From Dongia sedimenti (GTDB lineage: Bacteria; Pseudomonadota; Alphaproteobacteria; Dongiales; Dongiaceae): 64,000 nucleotides of DNA. How positions within the stretch are numbered: position 1 is the first letter of the stretch; the number at the start of each line of letters is the position of its first letter. Below are positions 43,220-52,131 of the stretch, piece after piece. The stretch is taken from NCBI GenBank assembly GCA_030715195.1, contig JAUYVI010000003.1, forward strand, positions 705,700 to 769,699. Reading direction: 5' to 3'. Made by a program: the position numbers and the translations under genes. The notes under the pieces are model-generated. The model did no database searches. It was not told where the DNA came from and was given only the letters and a program-made list of their open reading frames with translations.

Positions 43220-44053
43220 ATGCCGATCGAAATCATCGACACCCACCTGCATCTCGTTTACCTGGATCGCTTCTCCTATCCCTGGCTCGGCGACGTGCCG
43301 GCGCTCAACCGCGATTTCACGCTGGAAACCTATCGCCCGCAGGCCGAAGCCGCCGGTATCACCCAGGCGATCCATATGGAGGTCGATGTCGCGGAAGCCG
43401 ATCAGATGCGGGAAACCGACTTCGTCACAGCGCTCGGCGGTCCGGTGGTCGCGGCGATTTCATCCTGCCGGCCGGAGCGCGCCGACTTCCCGGCCCAGCT
43501 CGAGCGTCTCGCCGCCAACCCGAAGGTGCGCGGCCTGCGCCGCATCCTGCACACCTCGCCCGATGAACTCAGCCAAGCGCCGCTGTTCACCGAGAACCTG
43601 AAACGGCTCGCCGCACTCCAGATGAGCTTCGACATCTGCGTGCAGGCGCGCCAGCTGCCGCTGGCCCTCCGGATCGCGCGCGCCTGCCCACAGGTGCAGT
43701 TCATCCTCGACCATTGCGGCGTGCCCAATGTGAAGGACCGCGCCTTCGATCCGTGGCGCGCGCACATCGCGGAACTCGCCCGCGAGCCCAACCTCGCCTG
43801 CAAGGTCTCCGGCATCGTCGCCTATGCCGATGCGAACTGGACGGCCGACGACCTCCGCCCCTTCGTCGCGCACGTGATCGAAAGCTTCGGCTGGGACCGC
43901 GTGGTCTGGGGCAGCGACTGGCCGGTCTGCACCTTGACCGCGGATCTCGGCCGCTGGGTCGCCGCGACCCGCACCATCATTGCCGGCGAGAGCGCCGAAC
44001 GTCAGGCCAAGCTGCTGAACGGCAATGCGCGCCGCATCTATCGTCTCAACTGA
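43220..44053 (+). CDS. Amidohydrolase-2 family lactonase (L-fuconolactonase-like)
   Basis: This 277-residue TIM-barrel hydrolase shows the amidohydrolase pattern: DTHLHL at the start, FILDHCGVPN, ACKVSGIVAYA, and the terminal WGSDWPVC. It resembles sugar-lactone hydrolases such as L-fuconolactonase and 4-sulfomuconolactone hydrolase. Opening a sugar lactone fits the dehydratase gene and mutarotase gene beside it. Substrate is inferred from context. Confidence 0.82.
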   Translation: MPIEIIDTHLHLVYLDRFSYPWLGDVPALNRDFTLETYRPQAEAAGITQAIHMEVDVAEADQMRETDFVTALGGPVVAAISSCRPERADFPAQLERLAANPKVRGLRRILHTSPDELSQAPLFTENLKRLAALQMSFDICVQARQLPLALRIARACPQVQFILDHCGVPNVKDRAFDPWRAHIAELAREPNLACKVSGIVAYADANWTADDLRPFVAHVIESFGWDRVVWGSDWPVCTLTADLGRWVAATRTIIAGESAERQAKLLNGNARRIYRLN

Positions 44054-44062
44054 GGGGTATCC

Positions 44063-44392
44063 ATGAAACGCATGGGTTTCGTGCTCGGCATCAAGGCCGA
44101 CCAGATCGCCGAGTACAAACGGATCCACGCCGCGGTCTGGCCCGAGGTGCTGGCCACCATCGCCCGCTGCAACATCAAGAACTACACGATCTTCTTGAAG
44201 GAGCCGGAGAACCTGCTGTTCGCCTATTTCGAATACCACGGCACGGACTTCAAGGCGGACATGGCGAAGATGGCCGCCGACCCGAAGACCCAGGAATGGT
44301 GGGTGATCTGCGAGCCGATGCAGGTTCCGCTCGAAACGCGCAAACCCGGCGAATGGTGGGCCGAGATGGAGGACGTCTTCCACACCGACTGA
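44063..44392 (+). CDS. L-rhamnose mutarotase (RhaM/DUF718) family protein
   Basis: This 109-residue protein converts sugar anomers. The pattern YKRIHAAVWPEV, NYTIFLKEPENLLFAYFEY and EWWVICEPMQ matches RhaM, including the His in RIH and the paired Trp residues. It is likely to act on L-fucose or L-rhamnose before oxidation to the lactone. A sugar dehydrogenase for that step is not adjacent. It ends the second sugar-acid locus; an AT-rich promoter region follows. Confidence 0.87.
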   Translation: MKRMGFVLGIKADQIAEYKRIHAAVWPEVLATIARCNIKNYTIFLKEPENLLFAYFEYHGTDFKADMAKMAADPKTQEWWVICEPMQVPLETRKPGEWWAEMEDVFHTD

Positions 44393-44420
44393 GGGCTCGG
44401 TTCGGCCTTGCCCTAATACC

Positions 44421-44430
44421 TCATTAATGA
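44421..44430. promoter_or_regulatory. AT-rich promoter region with palindrome TCATTAATGA
   Basis: In this otherwise GC-rich window, 44413-44449 is strongly AT-rich and carries the 10-base palindrome TCATTAATGA, about 64 bases before the Gfo/Idh gene. It probably contains the promoter and an operator for the following four-gene operon. No matching regulator is adjacent. Confidence 0.4.
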
Positions 44431-44493
44431 ATATATGATTTAAATAAGAACGCCGCCCCGGAAGCCGGGGATCGTCGCCTTGGGAGGACCTGC

Positions 44494-45567
44494 GTGGGCA
44501 CCACGCCTGTTTCGAACTTGCGCCAAGCTTGGCCTCGGCCGAGCCGGCCACGCCCGATCGTCATCATCGGCGCGGGTGGGATCGTCAACGACGCCCATCT
44601 CCCCGCCTATCGTCTTGCGGAGTTCCCGGTCGCCGGGATCTTCGACCTCGATCGCGGCCGCGCGGACGCGCTCGCCGCGAAATGGGGGCTGACGGTCTTT
44701 TCCAGCCTGGCGGAAGCCGCCGCCGTGAAGGACGCAGTGTTCGACTTGGCGACCCCGCCGGCCGCGCATGTCGATGTGCTCCGCGCCCTGCCCGAAGGAT
44801 CGGCGGTGCTGATCCAGAAACCGATGGGCCGCGATCTCGACGAGGCGACCCGCATTCTCGAGCTGGCGCGGGCGCGCAACCTCACCGCCGCGGTCAATTT
44901 CCAGCTCCGCTTCGCGCCAATGATGCTGGCTCTGTCCGATGCGCTGGAGCGCGGCCTGCTTGGCCGCCTGATCGATGTCGAGATCCATCTCAACATCCTG
45001 ACGCCCTGGCATCTCTTTCCGTTCCTGAAAGGCCTGCCGCGGGTCGAGATCGCGGTGCATTCGATCCACTATTTCGATTTCATCCGCAGCCTGCTTGGCA
45101 ACCCGACCGGGGTCTATGCCCGCACCATGGGCCATCCCAGCTCAGACATGGCGCAGACCCGCACCTCGGCGATCCTCGATTTCGGCGACAACGTGCGCTG
45201 CACCCTCTCGATCAACCACGATCACGATTTCGGCCGGCGCTTCCAGGATTCCACCTTCCGCTTCGAGGGCGACCAGGGCGGCGCGGTGGTGAAGATGGGC
45301 ATCCTGCTGAACTATCCCCAAGGCGAGCCGGACGAACTCTGGATCGCGCAAAAAGGCGGCGACTGGGCCCAGGTCCCCCTGCAGGGCGGCTGGTTCCCGC
45401 ACGCCTTTGTCGGCGTCATGTCCAACCTGCAGCGCTTCGCCGCGGGCGAAGACCCGAAGCTGATCACCGCCGTCGCGGATGCCTGGCACACCATGGCAGT
45501 GGTCGAGGCCTGCTTCGCCTCCAGCGCCGCGCCGGCCACGCCGGTCCCGTCCAACCCGAAAGTCTGA
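44494..45567 (+). CDS. Gfo/Idh/MocA-family oxidoreductase
   Basis: This 357-residue NAD(P)-dependent oxidoreductase has the Rossmann motif IVIIGAGGIVNDAHLPAY, the catalytic-region motif IQKPMGRD (in place of EKP) and the NFQLRFAP segment. GTG at 44494 is preceded by GGGAGG at good spacing. It heads an operon with a CoA-transferase, a solute-binding-like protein and a MaoC hydratase. The usual Glu of EKP is Gln here, as in some family members. Substrate, probably a sugar or cyclitol, is unknown. Confidence 0.85.
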   Translation: MGTTPVSNLRQAWPRPSRPRPIVIIGAGGIVNDAHLPAYRLAEFPVAGIFDLDRGRADALAAKWGLTVFSSLAEAAAVKDAVFDLATPPAAHVDVLRALPEGSAVLIQKPMGRDLDEATRILELARARNLTAAVNFQLRFAPMMLALSDALERGLLGRLIDVEIHLNILTPWHLFPFLKGLPRVEIAVHSIHYFDFIRSLLGNPTGVYARTMGHPSSDMAQTRTSAILDFGDNVRCTLSINHDHDFGRRFQDSTFRFEGDQGGAVVKMGILLNYPQGEPDELWIAQKGGDWAQVPLQGGWFPHAFVGVMSNLQRFAAGEDPKLITAVADAWHTMAVVEACFASSAAPATPVPSNPKV

Positions 45568-45569
45568 CC

Positions 45570-46730
45570 ATGTCCGCCGCCTACGATCCTCCCCTCGCCG
45601 GTCTGGTCGTTCTCGACCTCAGCCAGTTTCTCTCCGGCCCCTACGCGGCCCTGCGGCTGATGGATCTCGGCGCACGGGTGATCAAGATCGAGCGGCCCGA
45701 CGGCGGCGATCTCTGCCGGCGTCTCTATCTGAGCGACACCGAGATCGGCGGCGACTCCACGCTGTTCCACGCGATCAACCGCAACAAGGAAAGCCTGGCG
45801 CTCGACCTCAAGAATCCGGCGGACCTCCAGGCGCTGAAGCAGCTTATCGCCAAGGCCGATGTGATGATCCAGAACTTCCGCCCCGGCGTCATCGAGCGCC
45901 TGGGCCTCGCTTACGCCCAGGTGCGGAAGATCAACCCGCGCATCGTCTATGCCGGCATCACCGGCTATGGCGAGCACGGGCCCTGGGTCGATCGTCCCGG
46001 CCAGGATCTGCTGGCGCAGGCGCGGTCCGGCGTCATGTGGCTCAACGGCGACGAGGACCAGGGCCCCGTGCCGATGGGCCTGGCGGTGGCCGACATGCTG
46101 GCCGGCGCCGATATCGCGCAGGGCATTCTCGCCGCCCTGGTGCGCCGCGGCGTCACCGGCAGGGGCGCCCATATCCAGACCAGCCTGCTCGAAGCGCTGG
46201 TCGACTTCCAATTCGAGGTGCTGACCACCCATCTCAACGATGGCGGCCGGCTGCCGAAGCGCGCGACTTTCCGCAGCGCCCATGCCTATCTCTCGGCGCC
46301 CTACGGCGTCTACACCGCGAGCGACGGCTACATCGCGATCGCCATGACGCCGATCTCCAAGCTCATGGCTCTGATGCAGATCGAGGAACTGGCACTCTAC
46401 GCCGCCGATCCGCAGAGCTGGTTCACCGAACGCGACGCCATCAAGCGCATCATCGCGCGCCGGGTCGCGGAGCACGGCGTCGAGCATTGGCTGGCGATCC
46501 TGGAGCCCGCCGACATCTGGTGCGCCAAGGTGCTGGACTGGCGCGAGTTGATGCAGAGCGACGCCTTCCGCGCGCTCGACATGCTGCAGACGGTGGAGCG
46601 CGAGGACGGGGTGCGCATCCGCACCACCCGTTCGCCCTTGACCATCAACGGCGCCCGCCCGCCGGTCTCCCGCGCGGCGCCCCGGATCGGCGAGCACACG
46701 GCCAAGATCCGCGCCGAGTTCGGACTCTGA
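45570..46730 (+). CDS. CaiB/BaiF family III CoA-transferase
   Basis: This 386-residue enzyme transfers CoA between carboxylic acids. It shows VLDLSQFLSGPYAALRLMDLGARVIKIE, NRNKESLALDLKNP, MIQNFRPGVIERLGL and ADMLAG, whose Asp is the expected nucleophile. ATG at 45570 lies two bases after the Gfo/Idh stop. Combined with the MaoC hydratase it suggests activation and hydration of an acid as a CoA ester. Confidence 0.88.
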   Translation: MSAAYDPPLAGLVVLDLSQFLSGPYAALRLMDLGARVIKIERPDGGDLCRRLYLSDTEIGGDSTLFHAINRNKESLALDLKNPADLQALKQLIAKADVMIQNFRPGVIERLGLAYAQVRKINPRIVYAGITGYGEHGPWVDRPGQDLLAQARSGVMWLNGDEDQGPVPMGLAVADMLAGADIAQGILAALVRRGVTGRGAHIQTSLLEALVDFQFEVLTTHLNDGGRLPKRATFRSAHAYLSAPYGVYTASDGYIAIAMTPISKLMALMQIEELALYAADPQSWFTERDAIKRIIARRVAEHGVEHWLAILEPADIWCAKVLDWRELMQSDAFRALDMLQTVEREDGVRIRTTRSPLTINGARPPVSRAAPRIGEHTAKIRAEFGL

Positions 46731-46733
46731 GCG

Positions 46734-47864
46734 ATGTCCGTCACGCTCAAGGGCATGACCTGGAGTCACCCGCGCGGCTATGACCCGCTGGGCGCCTGCA
46801 GCAGGCTCTGGCAGGAGAAAACCGGCGCCGCCGTCGCCTGGGACAAGCGCTCGCTGCAGGATTTCGAATCCTTCCCGGTCGAGACCCTGGCGCGCGCCTA
46901 CGACCTCATCGTCATCGACCATCCCCATGTCGGCCGGATCACCGCGGAGAATTGCCTCGTGCCGCTCGACCTCCCCGAGCGCCACGCCGAATGCGCCGCG
47001 CTGAAGCAGGGCAGCCTCGGCCAATCCTATCCGAGCTATCATTGGCAGGGCCGGCAATGGGCCTTCCCGATCGATGCCGCCGCCCAAGTCCAGGCTTGGC
47101 GCGCCGATCGTCTGGACGCGCCGCCCGCGACCTGGTCCCACATGCTCGATCTGGCCGCCCGCGGCCAAGTGGCGATTCCGTTGCGGCCGCCCCATGTGCT
47201 GATGAGCTTCTTCACGCTCGCCGGCAATCTCGGCCGCCCCTGCTCCATCGCCGGGCCGGCGCTGATCGACAGCGCCACCGGCATCGAAGTCTATGAGCGC
47301 ATCGCCGAGCTCGCCGCCCGGGTCGATCCGATCTGCCTCGACCAGGATCCGATCGCCGTGTTCGAAGCCATGGCGCAACCGGATTCGAAGATCGCCTGCG
47401 TGCCGCTGATCTACGGCTATGTCTCCTATGCGCGCGACGGCTTCCGACCCGCGCGGATCGCCTTCGCCGATCTTCCCGCCTTAGGCCATAATGGCCCGGT
47501 CGGCTCGGCGCTCGGCGGCACCGGCATCGCGGTCTCCGCGCATTCGGAACAGCGTGCCGCCGCGATCGACTTCGCCTATTGGATCGCCAGCGCGGCGGTG
47601 CAAAGCGGTCCCTACGCCGCCGCCGGCGGCCAGCCCGGACATGCAGCCGCCTGGAGCTCCGCCGCGGTCAACACAGCCGTGGACGGCTTCTACACCAAGA
47701 CCCGCGCGACCTTGGACGGCGCCTGGGTGCGTCCGCGCCATGACGGATACATGGCGTTCCAGGAGCGCGCTTCCGAATGCCTGATCGCCGGGCTGAAGAA
47801 CCGCGAACCCGCGAAGAGCGTGATCGATGACCTCAACGCCCTCTTTGCCACCAGCTTCGACTAG
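46734..47864 (+). CDS. Solute-binding-like (family 1) protein without signal peptide
   Basis: This 376-residue protein resembles family-1 extracellular solute-binding proteins: TWSHPRGYDPL at the start, YDLIVIDHPHVG, WQGRQWAFPIDAAAQVQAWR, GGTGIAVSAHSEQRAAAIDFAYWI. It starts MSVTLKGMTW with no signal sequence or hydrophobic N-terminus, and no transporter genes are near. It therefore probably works in the cytoplasm. It lies between CoA-transferase and MaoC genes with gaps of three and eight bases, so a role in the same pathway is likely. The reaction or ligand is unknown. Confidence 0.75.
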   Translation: MSVTLKGMTWSHPRGYDPLGACSRLWQEKTGAAVAWDKRSLQDFESFPVETLARAYDLIVIDHPHVGRITAENCLVPLDLPERHAECAALKQGSLGQSYPSYHWQGRQWAFPIDAAAQVQAWRADRLDAPPATWSHMLDLAARGQVAIPLRPPHVLMSFFTLAGNLGRPCSIAGPALIDSATGIEVYERIAELAARVDPICLDQDPIAVFEAMAQPDSKIACVPLIYGYVSYARDGFRPARIAFADLPALGHNGPVGSALGGTGIAVSAHSEQRAAAIDFAYWIASAAVQSGPYAAAGGQPGHAAAWSSAAVNTAVDGFYTKTRATLDGAWVRPRHDGYMAFQERASECLIAGLKNREPAKSVIDDLNALFATSFD

Positions 47865-47872
47865 GAGCAGCC

Positions 47873-48325
47873 ATGCACACGCGCCCGCGCCATTTCGAGG
47901 ATTATTCGATCGGTGAGGAGCGGATCAGCCATGGCCGCACCATCACCGAGACCGACTTCGTGGTCCATGCCGGCCATAGCGGCGATTTCTTCCCGCATCA
48001 TCTCGATGCCGAGTTCATGAAGGCGACCGAGTTCGGCCAGCGCATCGCCCATGGCACCATGACCTTCGCCATCGGGATCGGCCTCACCGCCAGCGAGATC
48101 AACCCGCATGCCTTCACCTATGGCTACGAGCGGCTGCGCTTCCCGAAGCCGGTCTTCATCGGCGACACGATCCACACCGTGCTGAAGGTGACGGCGAAGG
48201 AGCCCGATCCGAAGCGGCCCGGTTTCGGCAAGATCGTCGAGACCATCCGCGTCCTCAACCAGCGCGGCGAGACGGTGCTCGCCTGCGATCACATCCTGCT
48301 GGCGAAGATGAAATCGGCCGGATAG
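47873..48325 (+). CDS. MaoC-family dehydratase (hot-dog fold)
   Basis: This 150-residue protein is an (R)-specific enoyl-CoA hydratase-like enzyme. The family pattern is seen in FEDYSIGEERISHGRTITETDFVVHAGHSGDFFPHHLD and RIAHGTMTFAIGIGL, with Asp and His at the usual active-site positions (GDFFPHH). It ends the four-gene operon and would hydrate or dehydrate the CoA ester made by the CoA-transferase. Confidence 0.88.
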   Translation: MHTRPRHFEDYSIGEERISHGRTITETDFVVHAGHSGDFFPHHLDAEFMKATEFGQRIAHGTMTFAIGIGLTASEINPHAFTYGYERLRFPKPVFIGDTIHTVLKVTAKEPDPKRPGFGKIVETIRVLNQRGETVLACDHILLAKMKSAG

Positions 48326-48372
48326 CGCGTTCCACAACGGAACGAAGTGAAAACCAGGGGTTTGTTTCGAGC

Positions 48373-49335
48373 ATGAGCCCCGTCCAGACACCCATAGACC
48401 GGCCGGATTCCGCGCCACAGCCCGGCGCTGTCCGCTCCGTCGCCTTCCTGCTGAACGGCCAGGCGGGGAGTTGCGATGCCGGAACAGCGACGGCGCTGAT
48501 TGAAAAACTCGGCGCAGAGCATGGCGTCGATGTGCGGGTCACCGCCTTCGGCGCCGGCAGCGACCTCACCGCCCTGGCACGCGAGGCGGTCGAGGGCGGC
48601 GCGGTGATCGTCGTAGCGGGTGGCGGCGACGGCACGATCAGCGCGGTCGCCGCGGCCCTGGTCGGCACCGATGTGGCGCTCGGCGTGCTGCCGCTCGGCA
48701 CGCTCAACCATTTCGCCAAGGATCTCGGCATTCCCCTGAAGCTCGAAGAGGCGGTCCGCGCGCTGTTCAAGGGCGACAGCGTCGAGATCGACGTTGCCGA
48801 GATCAACGGCAAGGTCTTCCTCAACAATTCCAGTCTCGGCCTCTACCCGCGCATCGTGCGGCAGCGCGAGGCGAGCCAGAAGCGCGGCCTGCCGAAATGG
48901 GTCGCCTTCCTGCGCGCCCTGCTCTACGTCGCGCGCAACCACTCTTCCCTGTACCTGCGCCTCAAGGTCGACGATGAGCGCTCCGAGCACCGCAACACGC
49001 CGTTCATCTTCATCGGCAACAACAAATACGAACTGGCCGGCTTGCAGATGGGCAAGCGCAATTCCCTGGTCGGCGCCCATCTTTGGATCTGCAAGGCGCC
49101 CGAAGCGACCCGCGGTGGATTGTTGCGCCTCACCCTGCGCGCCTTGTCCGGCCGGTTGCGGGAACAGGACCTCGAAGCGACCGAAGCCAAGGAGGCCTGG
49201 ATCGAGACCCGTGGCCGGCATGCCCATGTCTCGGCCGATGGCGAGGTCCTGGCGATGGCGGGCCCGCTGCACTACAAGAGCCGGCCCAAGGCGCTGAAGG
49301 TCATCATCCCGCAAGCCACGCCGCAGGCCGCCTGA
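48373..49335 (+). CDS. Diacylglycerol/lipid kinase family protein
   Basis: This 320-residue protein belongs to the DagK/sphingosine-kinase-like family. The ATP-site motif GGGDGTISAVAAAL, the GTLNHFAKDLGIP segment and the NNSSLGLYPRIV region are diagnostic. A C-terminal beta-rich half (from about 150) follows the YegS/DgkB architecture. It would phosphorylate a lipid such as diacylglycerol at the inner membrane face. The metallophosphoesterase gene starts four bases after its stop, and such pairs are often adjacent. Confidence 0.87.
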   Translation: MSPVQTPIDRPDSAPQPGAVRSVAFLLNGQAGSCDAGTATALIEKLGAEHGVDVRVTAFGAGSDLTALAREAVEGGAVIVVAGGGDGTISAVAAALVGTDVALGVLPLGTLNHFAKDLGIPLKLEEAVRALFKGDSVEIDVAEINGKVFLNNSSLGLYPRIVRQREASQKRGLPKWVAFLRALLYVARNHSSLYLRLKVDDERSEHRNTPFIFIGNNKYELAGLQMGKRNSLVGAHLWICKAPEATRGGLLRLTLRALSGRLREQDLEATEAKEAWIETRGRHAHVSADGEVLAMAGPLHYKSRPKALKVIIPQATPQAA

Positions 49336-49339
49336 GCTC

Positions 49340-50149
49340 ATGCGGACGATCGTCCATCTGTCCGATCTGCATTTCGGCCGGACCGATCCGGATGTGGTCC
49401 GCGGCGCCTGCGAGGCCGTGAACCGGATCAAGCCCGACCTGGTCGTGGTCTCGGGCGATCTCACCCAGCGGGCGCGCTCGTACCAGTTCCGCGCCGCGCG
49501 CGCCTTCCTCGACCGCCTGCCGAAACCGCAGATCGTCGTCCCCGGCAATCACGACATCCCGCTCTGGAACCTCATCGCGCGCGGCCTCCGTCCCTTGCGG
49601 AAGTATCGCCGCATCGTGACGCCGGACCTCGAGCCCTTCTTCGCCGATGACGAGATCGCCGTGCTCGGCCTCAACACCGCGCGTTCGCTGACCATCAAGG
49701 ACGGCAGGCTCAACCGGCGGCAGATCGACGTCGCGGTCGCGCGCTTCTCGGCCGGCGCGCCGCATTGCGTGCGCATCCTGGTGACGCATCATCCATTCGA
49801 CCAGCCTGAGAAAGGCGATGCGGGCGACATCGTCGGCCGCGCCGTCCTCGCCATGGGCGCCATCGGCAGCCGGGTGGATCTCATCCTCTCCGGCCACTTG
49901 CATCTCGGGCGCAGCGGATCGAGTGCCGTCCGTTATCCCGGCAGTGGCGCTCTCATCGTTCTCGCCGGCACCGCCACGTCGACGCGGATGCGCGGCGAAC
50001 CCAATGCCTTCAATCTGCTGGAGGTCGACGCAAATGCCTTGCGGCTGCAGCGGCAGGAATGGTCCCCGGCGCAAGGCGGCTTCGTCAAAGCCGCGCAACA
50101 GGATTTCGCGCGCTCCGACCGTGGGTGGGTCGAGCGGAAGACCACATGA
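49340..50149 (+). CDS. Calcineurin-like metallophosphoesterase
   Basis: This 269-residue hydrolase carries all metal motifs: DLHFG (9-13), GDLTQ, GNHDIP, THHPF and GHLHLG. It would cleave phosphate esters or diesters (3',5'-cyclic nucleotide phosphodiesterase-like). It is coupled to the lipid-kinase gene. Substrate is unknown. It ends facing asnB, with a shared hairpin at 50174-50215. Confidence 0.87.
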   Translation: MRTIVHLSDLHFGRTDPDVVRGACEAVNRIKPDLVVVSGDLTQRARSYQFRAARAFLDRLPKPQIVVPGNHDIPLWNLIARGLRPLRKYRRIVTPDLEPFFADDEIAVLGLNTARSLTIKDGRLNRRQIDVAVARFSAGAPHCVRILVTHHPFDQPEKGDAGDIVGRAVLAMGAIGSRVDLILSGHLHLGRSGSSAVRYPGSGALIVLAGTATSTRMRGEPNAFNLLEVDANALRLQRQEWSPAQGGFVKAAQQDFARSDRGWVERKTT

Positions 50150-50173
50150 GGATGCGACGTGGCCAAAGGAAAC

Positions 50174-50215
50174 CAGGGCTGAAAATATCCCGTTAACCGC
50201 CCGGACTCAGCCCTG
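50174..50215. terminator. Inverted repeat between convergent genes
   Basis: CAGGGCTGA and TCAGCCCTG are perfect 9-base arms around a 24-base loop, in the gap between the metallophosphoesterase stop and the asnB stop (the right arm includes the asnB stop codon). It could end transcription in both directions; no T-run is seen. Confidence 0.5.
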
Positions 50216-52063
50216 ATATCGCTCCCACCAGAGTTGGAACATGAGCAGATTCCAAAGGCGATCACCCCGGCGCCCGCCAACGCCCTGCGCGTCATCCAGC
50301 AAGGCAGCGACGTAGGCTGGATCGAACAGTCCGTGCGCGGCGAGCCGCTGCGGCGCCAGCCGGTCGCGCGCATAGGGAAGCAGCTTTTCCAGGATCCAAT
50401 GGCTGGTGGGCATCAGGAAGCCCTCCTTTGGCCGGTCGATGACGGCATCGGGAATGATGCCGCGCACGGCGCGCTTCAGGAGCTGCTTGACGCCGTTCTG
50501 GTTGATCTTGAGATGGCCGGGAATCGTCGCGGCGAACTCGATCAGGCGGTGATCGAGGAACGGCGGCCGCACCTCGACCGAATGCGCCATCGACAGGCGA
50601 TCGACGAAAGCGAGGACTTGGTCGGGAAGCAAGGTGTTGAAATCGACGAAGAGGGCGCGGTTGAGCGGGTCCTGGGTCCCGGCCGCCGCATACTGCCGCT
50701 CGGTCAGGGCTTCGGTCGAGACCGTGACTTCGGCGCGCATCTTCGGGGAGAACAGCGCGGCTTTGGCCCGATCGTCGATCAGATACTGTTCCATGCGCAC
50801 GGCCGCTTCACCGCCGCGCCCAATCAAGCCGTCCAGGTCTTCCGGCGATAGACGCAGTTCGGCGATCAGCGCCTGCTCTTCGTTGCTAACCGGCTGACCA
50901 GAGCCGCGGTAGCGGCGCCATGCGGCGAGCGGCCGCGCCAGGCGATGCGCGCGGTAGCTGGCAAAGAGCTCGTCCGCGCCGTCGCCCGAGAGCGCCACCT
51001 TCACGTCGCGGCTGATCAGCTCGGTGACGAAGAACGTCGAAATGACACCCGAGAAAGGCTCATCAAAGGACGCCACGACGGCATCGATGGCGTCAGGCAG
51101 TTCGGCGGCCGTGACCAGGCGTTCGTGATGATCGGTGCCGTACATCGCCGCGACCTCGCGGGCAAACTGCTGGTCGGCGCTCTTCCCGGCCGAGCCGTCC
51201 TCGTAGACCAGCGTGTAGGTCCGAACCGGATGATCGTGGAGCTGCGCCATGATGCCGACGACCGTCGAGCTGTCAACGCCGCCGGAAAGATAGGCGCCGA
51301 ACGGCACGTCCATGGCCATCTGCAGACGCACGCTGTCGAACAGCAGCCGCCGGATCTCGGCCGCCGCATCCTCGATCTCCATCTGCGGATCTTCGCTATA
51401 GCGCAGGGTCCACCAGCGCTTCCGCTCGAGCCTGCCCTTCTCCCAGACGACGAGCTCGCCGGGAAGCACCTGGCCGATCGCGGCGAAAGCAGATTGCGGC
51501 GCGGGGATATTCTTGAGCGTGAAATAATGCGCCAGCGCATTGAAATCCGGTGCGCTGGAGACATCCGGATGGGCCAGCAGCGCCTTGGGCTCCGAGCCGA
51601 AGACGAGGCCCCGGCCCGGCTGCTCCGCGATGTAGAGCGGCTTGATGCCGGCCCGGTCGCGCACCAGGATCAACCGCTCGGCGCGGGTGTCCCAGATCGC
51701 GATGGCGAACATGCCGTTGAGCTGGTTCGGGAAGTCGAGCCCGTATTGCTCGTAGAGATGGACCAGGGTCTCGGTATCGGAATGATGCGTGCGGAACTGA
51801 TGGCCCTGGGCAATCAGCTGCTCCCGCAGCTCGACGTGGTTGTAGATCTCGCCGTTGAAAACGCAGACCAGGCTGCGATCCTCGTTGTAGACCGGCTGCT
51901 GGCCGGTGGCCGGATCGACGATGGCAAGGCGCCGCATGCCGAGCGAGGCCTGCGGGCTTTCCCAATGGCCCGCGCTGTCGGGGCCGCGGTGTTCAAGAGT
52001 GGCGACCATCCGGGAAAGGAGCCCCGGACGCTCGGTGCCTGCAAATCCCGCAATACCGCACAT
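50207..52063 (-). CDS. asnB: Asparagine synthase (glutamine-hydrolysing)-like amidotransferase
   Basis: This 618-residue enzyme has the class II glutamine amidotransferase domain (nucleophile Cys2 in MCGIAGFAG; FNGEIYNH) and an ATP-binding synthetase domain (pyrophosphate loop SGGVDSSTV, then ALSGDGADELF). It makes asparagine or amidates another carboxylate. In glycan loci such enzymes often amidate sugar acids or related groups. The gene lies 68 bases after the second radical SAM gene on the same strand, so it is probably part of that operon. Confidence 0.9.
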   Translation of the reverse strand: MCGIAGFAGTERPGLLSRMVATLEHRGPDSAGHWESPQASLGMRRLAIVDPATGQQPVYNEDRSLVCVFNGEIYNHVELREQLIAQGHQFRTHHSDTETLVHLYEQYGLDFPNQLNGMFAIAIWDTRAERLILVRDRAGIKPLYIAEQPGRGLVFGSEPKALLAHPDVSSAPDFNALAHYFTLKNIPAPQSAFAAIGQVLPGELVVWEKGRLERKRWWTLRYSEDPQMEIEDAAAEIRRLLFDSVRLQMAMDVPFGAYLSGGVDSSTVVGIMAQLHDHPVRTYTLVYEDGSAGKSADQQFAREVAAMYGTDHHERLVTAAELPDAIDAVVASFDEPFSGVISTFFVTELISRDVKVALSGDGADELFASYRAHRLARPLAAWRRYRGSGQPVSNEEQALIAELRLSPEDLDGLIGRGGEAAVRMEQYLIDDRAKAALFSPKMRAEVTVSTEALTERQYAAAGTQDPLNRALFVDFNTLLPDQVLAFVDRLSMAHSVEVRPPFLDHRLIEFAATIPGHLKINQNGVKQLLKRAVRGIIPDAVIDRPKEGFLMPTSHWILEKLLPYARDRLAPQRLAAHGLFDPAYVAALLDDAQGVGGRRGDRLWNLLMFQLWWERYQG

Positions 52064-52131
52064 CGAATCTTACTTCAGGAGGAACCGGTAACGGCGATGG
52101 TCGATCATCTTCACCGCCCGCAGGGCAGAGA

